DNA of 64,000 bases, taken from positions 3,598,482-3,662,481 of the forward strand of contig NZ_FSRA01000001.1 of NCBI RefSeq assembly GCF_900129465.1, read 5' to 3'. The notes beneath the pieces were generated by a model. That model was given only the letters and a program-made list of their open reading frames with translations. It was not told the origin of the DNA and did not search any database. This DNA is from Chitinophaga niabensis. GTDB taxonomy: Bacteria > Bacteroidota > Bacteroidia > Chitinophagales > Chitinophagaceae. This document shows, in pieces, positions 55,440-64,000 of this stretch (the first letter of the stretch is position 1; each line of letters begins with the position of its first letter). The position numbers were made by a program, and so were the translations under genes.

Positions 55440-58400
55440 TTAGAATGAAAGGTTTACACCTGCTGATAAAATGCGTTGTTGCGGATAGAAACCGTTGTTA
55501 ACGTTCGGCATCTCAGGGTCCAGGTATTTGAGCTTGTCGAATGTGAACAGGTTGAAACCTGAAACATATACGCGGAACTGCTGGATCTTTGCCTGTTTCA
55601 TCCAGCTAGCAGGAATGGTATATCCCAGTTGCATGGATTTTACACGCAGGTAACTACCATCACGGATCCAACCGGAGTTGATATGTGCGTTGTGAGCAGT
55701 TAATGGTGCTTTGTAAGCAGAGAGACGCGGGAATTCTGCATTCGGATTATCAGGCGTCCATGCTCCTTCTACCAGGAAGTAAGGAGAGTTACCATAACCG
55801 TAGAAAGACCTGGTGAAAGGTGTGTTATCGTCTACACCGGAAGTTCCGCTGGAACCTTCATAAGTACCTGCCAGGTTCACACTGCTGAGCGCAGCACCCT
55901 GCAGCAAGGCTGAGAAATCAAAACCACCATATTTCAGGTAGATGTTCAGGCCATACATGATCTCCGGCAGATTGCTGCGGCCAATAGCCACGAAATCATC
56001 CGTACGGGTAATACGGCCATCACCATTAATATCTTTATACCTGAAGAAACCGGGTGCCACTACACCAGCACTTGGTGAAGGTGCATTAGCTGCTTCCTCC
56101 CAATTCTGATACATACCATCTGCAACAAAGCCAAACTTGGTACCCAGCGGTTTACCTACACGGCGCAACCATTCAGGGGTAGAAGCGTTTTCATCCATAC
56201 GGATGATCTTATTCCTTGCCCAGTTGAAGTTACCGGTAACACCATATTCCAGTTTGCCAATATGATTATTGTAACGGACCTGCAGATCAAAACCACGGTT
56301 ATCCATAATACCGGAATTCACGGTAGCCGGATAATAGCCCCCAATGGTGGGTGGGAATAAGCCAGACTGCCCAGCCAGGATATTTGTAGTGAGCTTATAG
56401 AAATATTCAAAATCAAATCCAAGTTTACCATCCAGCCACAAAGACTCAAAACCCACGTTCGTTACTTTGGCTGTTTCCCAGGTAATGGAAGGATTAGGAG
56501 GTGCACTGGTATAAATAGCTGCAGTTGGCTTGCCACCCAGAACAATCACCGGATCGGTGGTCAGCTGGTAAGTTTGCAGATACTGGAAGGAAGAGATAGA
56601 CTCATTACCCAAACGCCCTAAAGAGGCTTTCAGTTTCAGGAAGTCCACCACGCCTTTTGCTTTTTCAAAGAAGGGTTCTTTACTCACGATCCAACCCACT
56701 GCTGCTGCAGGGAAATAATCCCAGCGGTAATCCGGGTGGAAGTTGATAGAAGCATCATAACGGGTTGCTAATTCTACCAGGTATTTTCCTTTATATACAT
56801 AATTGATACGGCCTACATAACCTGCCCTTGAATCCAGTCCGCTGCTGCCTGTAGGAGCAATGATGTCCAATGGGCCCTGTCCGCCATAGTCGATCTCATG
56901 AATATCCGTCAATGGGAAATTGCTGGCGCCTGTAGAAAACACGTTGTTCCTGCCCTGGCCAAATTCATACAATGCCAATGCACTGATCTCATGATCACCA
57001 AAGGTTTGATTATAGGTGATACTTGGCTGGAATGTTTTACGGAAGTTTTGGCTGTAAGACTGGCGCAGGGTGGTTCTTGTGATACCCGGTAAAGTATTCA
57101 GCATTACAAAATCTCCTGTAGTCTGATCCCTGGCGCGGCCCATCAGGGTATAAGGTGTGAGCCAGCTTTTATTTTCTGTACTGGTTTTATCATACGCCGC
57201 GAGCACTTTTGCTTCCAAACCTTTCACCCATGGTATCTTTGCACGGAAAGTGATATTCCCCTGGAAGATATTGGATTGGCCGTTCTGATAACCGGATTGT
57301 TGTACAGATGCGATAGGATTCACCCAACCTGCATTACTGTTATACGCAACTGGTAATCCGTTAGGAGCATACTCAGGCATGTTTGGAAGCATCCGCACTG
57401 CCTGGTAGAAAGGGTTCAGGTAAGCAGTGTTATCAGGGGAGATACCCGGTGTGCGGGTATTGGTCTGGCGAACGCCCAGGTCTACTGATACGGAGAAGAT
57501 ATCATTCAGTTCCGCATCGATGTTGGAACGAACGTTGTAACGTTTGAAGCCCGTATTTTCAATCACACCATTCTGATCCAGGAAACCCGCGCTGGTAAAA
57601 TACTTCACTTTATCTGTACCACCTCTTACTGTTACATTATGCTGGTGTGAAATGGCAGTGTTGTCTGCCAGTTTACCTACCCAGTCAGTATTACCCAACA
57701 GCGGATTGGTATTGGTACCATTGCGCACCGCCTCTATCTGTTCTTTCGTGTACACGTAGGGAACAGGGAATGCGCCGGTATGGTCCAGGTAATCATTATC
57801 CATATCCGTTCCTTTATTGTACCAGTACATATAATCCGGGCCATTAAGGAATTTAGGGAAACGGGTATTGGAAGTTACCTGTAAACCGCCATCATAAGTG
57901 ATCTGTGGTTTTCCGCTTTTACCACGTTTAGTGGTTACGAGGATAATACCATTCGCCGCCTGTAAACCATAAACTGCGGTAGACACGGCGTCCTTCAGCA
58001 ATGTAATGGATTCTACCTCAGCAGGGTCCAGCGTACCGAAAGAAGTACGCGGTACGCCATCAATGATCACCAGCGGAGCCTGGTTACCATTATATGTAGC
58101 CACACCACGGATACGCAAAGTAGCATCATCCGCACCGGGACGGCCTGATTGCTGCAAAGTGGTAAGGCCAGGTAAGCGGCCAGCCAATGCATTGGTAAGG
58201 TTCATAGTGGGCGCCTGTTTCAGCTGGTCGCCACTGATCTGCACCGCAGAACCAATTACATTCTGTCTTTTTTGTTTACCATACCCTACTACGATCACTT
58301 CGTTCAAACCACTTGCAGATTCTGCCAGTGTTACTTTAAGATCGGCCGCAGGGCCTGTTGTAATTTCTTTTGTCTGAAAGCCAATAAAGCTAAATACTAA

Positions 58401-58634
58401 CGTGGCTGATGCTGATTTCAGCGGTAAAGAGAATTTACCGGTCACATCTGTTTTGGTGCCAAGCGAGGTGCCTTTGATCTGCACCGTAACACCTGGTATG
58501 GAACCTCCTTTTTCATCCGTAACCGTTCCGCTAACATTGCCTGTCTGTGCGTAGGTGTGGATGGATGGCGCTATCAGAATAGCGAGGCATAGCAACCATC
58601 TGACCATACTTCTTTTGGTAGATAAAACATCCAT
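55440..58634 (-). CDS. SusC/RagA family TonB-dependent outer-membrane transporter
   Basis: TonB-dependent receptor that imports oligosaccharides with its SusD partner. A signal peptide ends HTYAQ (residue 30). The carboxypeptidase-like regulatory domain (about 31-110: VSGTVTDEKGGSIPGVTVQIKGTSLGT) is followed by EVIVVGYGKQKRQNVIGSA and a plug domain (about 120-230, ending VESITLLKDAVSTAVYGLQAANGIILVTTKRG), and then a 22-strand barrel ending AGVNLSF. 1064 residues is normal. It lies 27 bases downstream of the FAD oxidoreductase gene. Confidence 0.97.
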   Translation of the reverse strand: MDVLSTKRSMVRWLLCLAILIAPSIHTYAQTGNVSGTVTDEKGGSIPGVTVQIKGTSLGTKTDVTGKFSLPLKSASATLVFSFIGFQTKEITTGPAADLKVTLAESASGLNEVIVVGYGKQKRQNVIGSAVQISGDQLKQAPTMNLTNALAGRLPGLTTLQQSGRPGADDATLRIRGVATYNGNQAPLVIIDGVPRTSFGTLDPAEVESITLLKDAVSTAVYGLQAANGIILVTTKRGKSGKPQITYDGGLQVTSNTRFPKFLNGPDYMYWYNKGTDMDNDYLDHTGAFPVPYVYTKEQIEAVRNGTNTNPLLGNTDWVGKLADNTAISHQHNVTVRGGTDKVKYFTSAGFLDQNGVIENTGFKRYNVRSNIDAELNDIFSVSVDLGVRQTNTRTPGISPDNTAYLNPFYQAVRMLPNMPEYAPNGLPVAYNSNAGWVNPIASVQQSGYQNGQSNIFQGNITFRAKIPWVKGLEAKVLAAYDKTSTENKSWLTPYTLMGRARDQTTGDFVMLNTLPGITRTTLRQSYSQNFRKTFQPSITYNQTFGDHEISALALYEFGQGRNNVFSTGASNFPLTDIHEIDYGGQGPLDIIAPTGSSGLDSRAGYVGRINYVYKGKYLVELATRYDASINFHPDYRWDYFPAAAVGWIVSKEPFFEKAKGVVDFLKLKASLGRLGNESISSFQYLQTYQLTTDPVIVLGGKPTAAIYTSAPPNPSITWETAKVTNVGFESLWLDGKLGFDFEYFYKLTTNILAGQSGLFPPTIGGYYPATVNSGIMDNRGFDLQVRYNNHIGKLEYGVTGNFNWARNKIIRMDENASTPEWLRRVGKPLGTKFGFVADGMYQNWEEAANAPSPSAGVVAPGFFRYKDINGDGRITRTDDFVAIGRSNLPEIMYGLNIYLKYGGFDFSALLQGAALSSVNLAGTYEGSSGTSGVDDNTPFTRSFYGYGNSPYFLVEGAWTPDNPNAEFPRLSAYKAPLTAHNAHINSGWIRDGSYLRVKSMQLGYTIPASWMKQAKIQQFRVYVSGFNLFTFDKLKYLDPEMPNVNNGFYPQQRILSAGVNLSF

Positions 58635-58661
58635 AATAATCGTTGATTAGGTGAGTAGGAA

Positions 58662-60509
58662 TTAATTGAATTGTCCGCTAAAGTCCACGCCCTTTTGGAA
58701 TGGCTTCAAATAATAGTCTATTAATACAGCTGTAGTGCTTCTGTTTAGTTCCAGTGTAGCAGCAGGTTTGCCGGCGATAGCCAGTTTATTCCAGTCTGCT
58801 TCCACCTGTTGCAGTGTTACTTTAGTACCTGCTTTATCAAAAAGTTCCAGCAGGAACTGCAGTGTTAAAGGATCGCCGGACGCGCCCCAGTAATTCAACA
58901 GGGAAGCATAATAAGTGCGAAGGCCTTCTGCGAGTTCATAACGTGTGATGATCTTTTCAGGGTAGAACCATGTTTGGTTAGCCCATTGATAAGGAACACC
59001 TGTTCCTTTGAGGATACCGGTGGCGCCAATGCGCTGGATGGCCGCAAAATGCACGCTCTCTGCAGGCACATCAATAAAAGGCATGATGTAGGCTTTTGCA
59101 TTGAGCAGTGCCTGCTGCACTGATCTGATGGCTACCTGGCGAGGTTGTATATTTTGTTGCAATGAAATAGCTGCGAGTGCACCCGCGGCCTGGCCAATGC
59201 CTAATACCACAGGCTGCAAACGGGTAGCGCCGTTCACGATATTCGTAACACTGATGCTCTTCTCCGCTACGATCAATCCTTCCACACCTTTTGGTATGAG
59301 GCTGCCCAGGGGAACATTATAAGAAGGCACACGGATCTTTACGAAATCGATCTTAGGTGCTGCCTGGTTCTTTTCATGATGATGATCTATCGTATAATCC
59401 CCTACAGCCACGCCCGTACGATACAAGGTCTTTTCATAAGGCCTGGACACTTCATTCACAGTTAACACAGCTTCTCCTTTTACACGGCGGGACTCCCGGT
59501 GATAAGGGATCATGGGTAACTTGTCAGTTGTAGGAAATTCATCGTCCGCAATGCCCAGGTGTTTGTAGCCGAGCGCGGCCTGCAGGTAATAGATAAAGCG
59601 CAAACTGTGCAGTTTCGCAGCTTTCAGGGCTTGCTCCCTTTCTGTAGGTGTATTCTCAATGATATTGAGGTAAAAATCATTGCCGGATTTCGGCCAGTTG
59701 ATCATGTATTTATTATTCGGCAAACGGCCGTACTGCATCATATGATGACAGTTATTATCCGGGGAGTCAAAAGAAGCAGGATCAGATACATCACAGCTCT
59801 TTGCAAACTCCGCTGCATTATATCCTTCTGGTTTGGGAATGGTTTTGTTGGCGCCTTTACCGTAATCTTTCAGTACCACCACATAAGTAAGGTCCTGTAT
59901 AATGTCGTTGGCTTTTTCGGGTGCCTGGAGTTCTCCTGTTTCATCACGACTGTCCATCCCGATATCATACTTTGCGCCTGCTGCTGCCATTACATCTCCC
60001 AGTTCAGTGGCATCTATTACCAGTTTTGCTTCGATGGTACTTTTCTTCTTTCCCTGCAGGATGGTTACCTCCCAGCGATCATCCAGGCGGCGGATGGATT
60101 GCCATTTTGTTTGATAAGCGATCTGCAGTTTTGGTTCAGCTGCAGCCATCTTCTTTAATATATCATTGCCTACATGCGGCTCAAATAAACAGTTACTGAC
60201 CCAACCGGTGTATACTGCGGCCGGACCTCCATAATAAGTATAAAGATGTGAACGGAACTCTCCCCACAAACCGGAAGGCATCCTGTTATTACCATCAATG
60301 GCAGATACACCTGCGGAAGTAAGCATGCCTCCGAGCCAGGTAGTTTCTTCTATGATCAGTGTATTAGTACCCATACGGGCAGCCTGAATTCCAGCCATTG
60401 TACCACTTGCACCACCACCGATCACCAAAAGATCCGTTTTCGTTTGTGCGTTCACAGTAGTATAAATAAAGCTGAATACCAGTATTAATAGCTGAGTACA
60501 GTTGCGCAT
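58662..60509 (-). CDS. FAD-dependent oxidoreductase (PF12831-like), exported
   Basis: Flavoprotein with a signal peptide ending VNAQ (residue 22) and then the FAD-binding Rossmann motif LLVIGGGASGTMAGIQAARMGTNTLIIEE. WLGGMLTSAGVSAIDG, LVIDATELGDVMAAAGAKYDIG and LIPKGVEGLIVAEKSISVTNIVNGATRLQPVVLGIGQAAGALAA are typical of the PF12831 family found in glycan loci. 615 residues. It is the first gene of the minus-strand operon. The family includes enzymes oxidising sugars or sugar acids, but the substrate is unknown. Confidence 0.88.
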   Translation of the reverse strand: MRNCTQLLILVFSFIYTTVNAQTKTDLLVIGGGASGTMAGIQAARMGTNTLIIEETTWLGGMLTSAGVSAIDGNNRMPSGLWGEFRSHLYTYYGGPAAVYTGWVSNCLFEPHVGNDILKKMAAAEPKLQIAYQTKWQSIRRLDDRWEVTILQGKKKSTIEAKLVIDATELGDVMAAAGAKYDIGMDSRDETGELQAPEKANDIIQDLTYVVVLKDYGKGANKTIPKPEGYNAAEFAKSCDVSDPASFDSPDNNCHHMMQYGRLPNNKYMINWPKSGNDFYLNIIENTPTEREQALKAAKLHSLRFIYYLQAALGYKHLGIADDEFPTTDKLPMIPYHRESRRVKGEAVLTVNEVSRPYEKTLYRTGVAVGDYTIDHHHEKNQAAPKIDFVKIRVPSYNVPLGSLIPKGVEGLIVAEKSISVTNIVNGATRLQPVVLGIGQAAGALAAISLQQNIQPRQVAIRSVQQALLNAKAYIMPFIDVPAESVHFAAIQRIGATGILKGTGVPYQWANQTWFYPEKIITRYELAEGLRTYYASLLNYWGASGDPLTLQFLLELFDKAGTKVTLQQVEADWNKLAIAGKPAATLELNRSTTAVLIDYYLKPFQKGVDFSGQFN

Positions 60510-60882
60510 CCTTCTAGTCGATTATATATTGTTAAAGTCCCCTGCCTTTTGAATAATATTCAGATCTGGTTGGGCATCTAAATATTTAAAATGATTCCTC
60601 TAAATAAGAATAAATTTTATTAAAAGACAAGTACTTTTTAATATTATTTTTTAACTAGAGTATTATTAACCTCATAAATGAGAAAAGTAAGCCCTAAAAT
60701 GAATATAGTATCATCGTTTTCCGGATTATGGTTCGAATGGGAAGATTTTTGCCCAAAATGACCAGATTATCAAGATTTGTTTTTAATTTTTTTTAAAAAG
60801 AATATCTTTGCGTAGATTGTACATTTATAAGATGTGGCAAATGCTGTAAAACTTTTTAAATAAACCTATCTCCCCAACTCAC
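60510..60882. other. AT-rich divergent regulatory region between the SusCD operon and ROK gene
   Basis: No gene is supported in these 373 bases. An inverted repeat TATTAAAA-N10-TTTTAATA occupies 60618-60643, and a shorter palindrome GAATA-A-TATTC is at 60551-60561. Both are candidate operators for the adjacent ROK regulator or another factor. I found no good -7 element for the minus strand operon. Confidence 0.5.
60776..60810 (+). promoter_or_regulatory. Candidate promoter of the ROK regulator gene
   Basis: TTTG at 60776-60779 and TATCTTTG (exact TAnnTTTG) at 60803-60810 are 23 bases apart, at the upper end of the allowed spacing. The predicted leader is about 65 bases up to the ATG at 60883. 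Confidence 0.55.
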
Positions 60883-62109
60883 ATGAGTCAAACATTCTTT
60901 GAAGAATTAAATAATGAAACCCTGGGTGGTGTAGCCTATAAGAATCTAAGTCTGAAGAAAAAGATGATCGCCTATTTTGCCAATATCAATAATGCGACCA
61001 TTGCGGACCTGGCTAAAGAACTGAATGCCAGCACCCCTAAAGTGACCACGCTGTTAAACGAACTCCTGCAGGAAGGCCTCGTGCACGACTATGGGAAAGT
61101 GGACAGCACAGGAGGGAGAAGACCTAACTTATATGGCATGGCGCCGGACGCCGGTTTCTTTATTGGCGTGGAAGTAAAGCGGTACCATATTAATCTTGGC
61201 CTGTTGGATTTCAAAAAGAACCTTGTAAAGTTCGTAGAGAAGATCCCTTACGACCTGCAGAACACTGCGGCTTCGTTAGATGACCTGTGTAAGATCGTAG
61301 TGAAGTTCATTGATGAGCTGCCTGTTGGCAGGGAAAAGATCCTGGGGGCAGGTGTGAACCTCTCCGGCCGTATTAATTATGCAACAGGTTACAGTTACAG
61401 CTTTTTCCATTTTGATGAAGAACCGCTGAGCAGGGTGATCGAGGCCCGCATTGGCATCAGGACCTTCCTGGAGAACGATTCCCGCGCTATGGCATATGGT
61501 GAATTCAGCAGCGGCACAGTTAACAACGAAAAGAATGTACTGTTTGTAAACCTGGACCATGGTATTGGTTTAGGTATCCTCATCAACGGCCAGTTGTATT
61601 ATGGTAAATCCGGTTTTGCAGGAGAGTTCGGGCATATCCCCTTCTTTAATAATGAACTGATCTGCCATTGCGGTAAAAAGGGTTGCCTGGAAACAGAAGC
61701 CTCCGGCGCTGCGCTGGTCCGTAAGTTCCAGGAGAAACTGAAGGAAGGTTTTTCTACTGTAGTGATGCGCAAGCATAAACAACCGGAGCAGATCACTTTA
61801 ACAGATATTATACACGCCGCTAATAATGATGACATGCTGGCCATTGAACTGGTAGCAGAGATCGGCGAAAAACTCGGGAAAGGCATTGCCATGCTGATCA
61901 ACCTCTTCAACCCTGAACTGGTGATCCTGGGTGGCAGTATTTCCACTACGGGCGATTATATCCGCCTGCCCATCAAAAGTGCGATCAACAAGTTCTCACT
62001 GAGCCTGGTCAATAATGATACCCAGCTGATCCTCTCCCGCCTTGGGGAAAAAGCAGGGATCATCGGGGCCTGCCTGCTGGTAAGGAATAAATTATTATCG
62101 CTGGCATAG
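60883..62109 (+). CDS. ROK-family transcriptional regulator (NagC/XylR-like)
   Basis: Sugar-responsive repressor. The first about 85 residues form a winged helix (SLKKKMIAYFANINNATIADLAKELNASTPKVTTLLNELLQEGLVHDYGKVDSTGGRRPNLY). The remainder is a ROK sugar-binding fold with GVNLSGRI, LENDSRAMAYGE, NLDHGIGLGILINGQLYYG, GEFGHIPF and the zinc motif CHCGKKGC (261-268). 408 residues. Located divergently from the SusC/SusD operon, it is a good candidate for its regulator, sensing a sugar phosphate or free sugar such as GlcNAc. Confidence 0.93.
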   Translation: MSQTFFEELNNETLGGVAYKNLSLKKKMIAYFANINNATIADLAKELNASTPKVTTLLNELLQEGLVHDYGKVDSTGGRRPNLYGMAPDAGFFIGVEVKRYHINLGLLDFKKNLVKFVEKIPYDLQNTAASLDDLCKIVVKFIDELPVGREKILGAGVNLSGRINYATGYSYSFFHFDEEPLSRVIEARIGIRTFLENDSRAMAYGEFSSGTVNNEKNVLFVNLDHGIGLGILINGQLYYGKSGFAGEFGHIPFFNNELICHCGKKGCLETEASGAALVRKFQEKLKEGFSTVVMRKHKQPEQITLTDIIHAANNDDMLAIELVAEIGEKLGKGIAMLINLFNPELVILGGSISTTGDYIRLPIKSAINKFSLSLVNNDTQLILSRLGEKAGIIGACLLVRNKLLSLA

Positions 62110-62171
62110 AATTAATTTGGCGGGATAGCTTATGGCATGTACATTTATTGCCCAATTTAAAGGCTATCTCT

Positions 62172-63071
62172 ATGACAACGGAACAAAAATCCATGCAGTA
62201 TTATGTACTGGACGTATTCACCCATGAAAGGTTTAAAGGCAATCAACTGGCAGTAGTGGTGATCAATAAAGAACTTGACCTCAAACTGTACCATGATATC
62301 TCCCGGGAATTTAATTTTTCCGAGACCTCATTCATTCATTATTCAAAAGAAGAAAAGGCATTAAAGGTACGTTCTTTCACCGCCTCCGGAATAGAAATAA
62401 ATGGTGCAGGACACAACCTCCTCGGTGCTATCTGTCTCGCGGAACTGAAAGACATGAATATTTTCCGCCACCAGGAAAAAGCTCCTTTTGTGATCATGAA
62501 AGATGAACGTATTCCCATTTCTATTGAGAACAACGGGCATGACCTTCCCTATGTAGGCATGCTGCAAAAACCTGCCACTACTGGTAACACCGTTCCCATT
62601 GAAGATATGGCAGCAGCCCTTTCCCTGCAACCGGAAGACCTGGTGGTACGCGACTGGCTACCTACTGTTGTTAGCACAGAAGTAGGCCACCTGATGATCC
62701 CCATTAAAAATATGGAGGCATTAAACAGGGCCGTACCTGTAAAACCCAGCCTCAGGAACCTCGCCACTGGTTATGGCTTTGAAGGATGTTATTGCTTCAC
62801 TATAACGGATAAGGACACCCCACAGATCGCGCAGGCACGTTTCTTCAATCCAAGTATCGGTATTGATGAAGATGCTGCTACCGGCAGTGCTGCAGGGCCT
62901 CTCGGCGGCTTTCTCTTCTTAAAAGGATATATCCACCAACATACAGATTACAGCATACTGCAGGGTGTTAAAATGAACCAGCCCTCTGTGTTACGCTTTC
63001 GCATAACACCCGAAGGTATCTGGCTCAGCGGCACTTCCATCATTGTGATGGAGGGTATATTGCATGTGTAA
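62172..63071 (+). CDS. PhzF-family isomerase-like protein
   Basis: PhzF/diaminopimelate-epimerase fold enzyme. Typical features are YYVLDVFTHERFKGNQLAVVV near the start, VRSFTASGIEINGAGHNLLGA, with the catalytic Glu and the GH motif, and FFNPSIGIDEDAATGSAAGPLGGFLFLKG. 299 residues. The ATG at 62172 is chosen; an upstream TTG at 62148 is unlikely. It lies 62 bases downstream of the ROK gene and may share its transcript. Members of this family isomerise or epimerise a range of small acids and the substrate cannot be told. Confidence 0.88.
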   Translation: MTTEQKSMQYYVLDVFTHERFKGNQLAVVVINKELDLKLYHDISREFNFSETSFIHYSKEEKALKVRSFTASGIEINGAGHNLLGAICLAELKDMNIFRHQEKAPFVIMKDERIPISIENNGHDLPYVGMLQKPATTGNTVPIEDMAAALSLQPEDLVVRDWLPTVVSTEVGHLMIPIKNMEALNRAVPVKPSLRNLATGYGFEGCYCFTITDKDTPQIAQARFFNPSIGIDEDAATGSAAGPLGGFLFLKGYIHQHTDYSILQGVKMNQPSVLRFRITPEGIWLSGTSIIVMEGILHV

Positions 63072-63088
63072 TTGCGTATATTTAAGGT

Positions 63089-64000
63089 ATGGCCACTTCC
63101 TTTTTACAAGTACTGCTGTCTCTCGCAGCAGGTATTGGATTGATCGTACTACTTACGGTAAAGTTCCGGGTGCATGCTTTCTTCGCTTTATTCCTCGCGT
63201 GTTTTGTGGTAGGCTTAGGCGTACAGCTGTCTGTTGCTGAAATTGTTACAGCTATGAAAGAAGGCTTCGGGCATATCCTGAAGAACCTTGGTTTTGTGAT
63301 CATGCTCGGTACCATGCTGGGTGTGATACTGGAACATACAGGCAGTACACGTGTAATGGCCGCATTCATTTTAAAGTTAGTGGGGGAAAAGAATGCTGCT
63401 GCTGCCATGGGTATTACAGGCTTTATTGTAGGCCTGCCCATCTTCTGTGATTCCGGTTATATTGTTTTAAGTGGCCTGAATAAATCTGTAGCAAGAAGAA
63501 GTGGTATATCCCTCCTCGTGATGTCTGTTTCACTGGCATCCGGCTTGTATGCCGTGCATTGTTTAATTCCTCCGCACCCTGGTGCTACGGCTGCTGCGGG
63601 TATTATCGGAGCAGATATCGGCAAGCTAATCCTGATAGGCATCCTGGTAGCTGTCCCCGCTGCTGTGGTGGGTTGCTGGTGGGCTGCCCATATGGGGAAA
63701 AAGATCCCCGTAACAGCTATGGACGAAGAAGAAGAAACACCCGTACTCCCGGATATTCCTGTATGGAAAGCATTCCTTCCTGTTATTGTTCCTATTATCC
63801 TAATTGGTGTGGGTGCTTTCAGTGATCTGCAAAAAGGTGCAGCCTTTCTGCATGTACTGGGCGATCCGGTCATTGCTTTATCCATTGGTGTGATCCTTGC
63901 TTTCTTCACCAGCACCAGCTGGCACAGGGATGCCCTGAGCAATTTAATGCAGGAAGCTGCTGAGAAAGCCGGGAGCATACTGGTGATCATTGGCGCAGGT
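63089..64000 (+). CDS. GntP-family gluconate/organic acid:H+ symporter (C-terminus cut by window end)
   Basis: Inner-membrane permease of the GntP family. The open frame of 304 codons runs off the end of the window. Hydrophobic helices alternate with family motifs: FRVHAFFALFLACFVVGL, EGFGHILKNLGFVIMLGTMLGVILEHTG, GLPIFCDSGYIVLSGLNK and HCLIPPHPGATAAAGIIGAD. Start ATG at 63089, 17 bases after the PhzF stop. It probably carries a sugar acid, consistent with the oxidative enzyme in the adjacent operon. Confidence 0.92.
   Translation, partial: MATSFLQVLLSLAAGIGLIVLLTVKFRVHAFFALFLACFVVGLGVQLSVAEIVTAMKEGFGHILKNLGFVIMLGTMLGVILEHTGSTRVMAAFILKLVGEKNAAAAMGITGFIVGLPIFCDSGYIVLSGLNKSVARRSGISLLVMSVSLASGLYAVHCLIPPHPGATAAAGIIGADIGKLILIGILVAVPAAVVGCWWAAHMGKKIPVTAMDEEEETPVLPDIPVWKAFLPVIVPIILIGVGAFSDLQKGAAFLHVLGDPVIALSIGVILAFFTSTSWHRDALSNLMQEAAEKAGSILVIIGAG

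Noticed and set aside
63457..63990. Long minus-strand frame opposite the GntP gene
   Set aside because: The plus strand encodes a clear GntP permease here; the opposite frame is low-complexity (Ser/Pro/Ile-rich) and is a mirror of transmembrane codons.
1..64000. Search for CRISPR arrays, tRNA, rRNA, insertion sequences and integrase sites
   Set aside because: No direct repeats with spacers, cloverleaf-like segments, transposase frames or flanking target duplications were found on reading both strands; the only tandem repeat is the 11-bp block at 12368-12521.

Overview
The window looks like chromosomal DNA from a Bacteroidota bacterium, most likely family Chitinophagaceae (Chitinophaga-like). 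The evidence is a SusC/SusD pair, a DUF4270 lipoprotein, LytS/LytTR two-component pairs, a type IX secretion (T9SS) C-terminal sorting domain, BlaI/M56 genes, TlpA/DUF4369 proteins, promoters of the TTTG-N18-23-TAnnTTTG type, and an absence of obvious Shine-Dalgarno motifs. No rRNA, tRNA, CRISPR array, integrase or insertion sequence was seen.

Layout. Positions 1-2002 hold a LytS-type kinase and its LytTR regulator (the regulator is cut by the window edge). 2242-8707 hold a kelch lipoprotein, a DUF4270 lipoprotein with an outer-membrane beta-barrel partner, a GH1 beta-glucosidase and a lipoprotein form of formylglycine-generating enzyme. 8769-12253 is a BlaI/M56 operon with a clear double operator. 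12525-14850 holds two tandem TlpA-like thioredoxin lipid-free periplasmic proteins. 14847-28907 is a his-trp supercluster on the minus strand: hisG-D-C-B, then trpE-G-D-C-F-B-A, then hisH-(GNAT)hisA-F-IE. Each half is preceded by a readable transcription attenuator: a leader peptide with five His codons before hisG, and one with tandem Trp codons plus a His codon before trpE, each followed by a terminator hairpin.

29373-34750 hold a second LytS/LytTR pair, a heparinase II/III-like lyase and a GH99-like protein. 34805-42919 is an AT-richer island with two large YD/RHS-repeat secreted proteins and a small membrane protein beside the RHS tip. 43139-60509 is one long minus-strand operon of 12 genes built around SusC/SusD, with a sodium symporter, an AGE-family epimerase, two SGNH esterases, an alpha/beta hydrolase, a membrane acyltransferase-like protein and an FAD oxidoreductase. 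It reads as a polysaccharide utilisation locus for an acylated, possibly amino-sugar glycan; the substrate is an inference. A divergent ROK-family regulator, a PhzF-like isomerase and a GntP transporter (cut by the window end) follow at 60883-64000.

How it works together. The his-trp block should make both amino acids under ribosome-stalling attenuation, with the last four his genes placed downstream of the trp attenuator. The 43-64 kb block should import, deacylate, epimerise and oxidise a sugar under ROK control. The most informative observations are the paired attenuators, the nesting of trp within his, the GNAT-HisA fusion, the paired BlaI operators, and an 11-bp tandem repeat block at 12368-12521.
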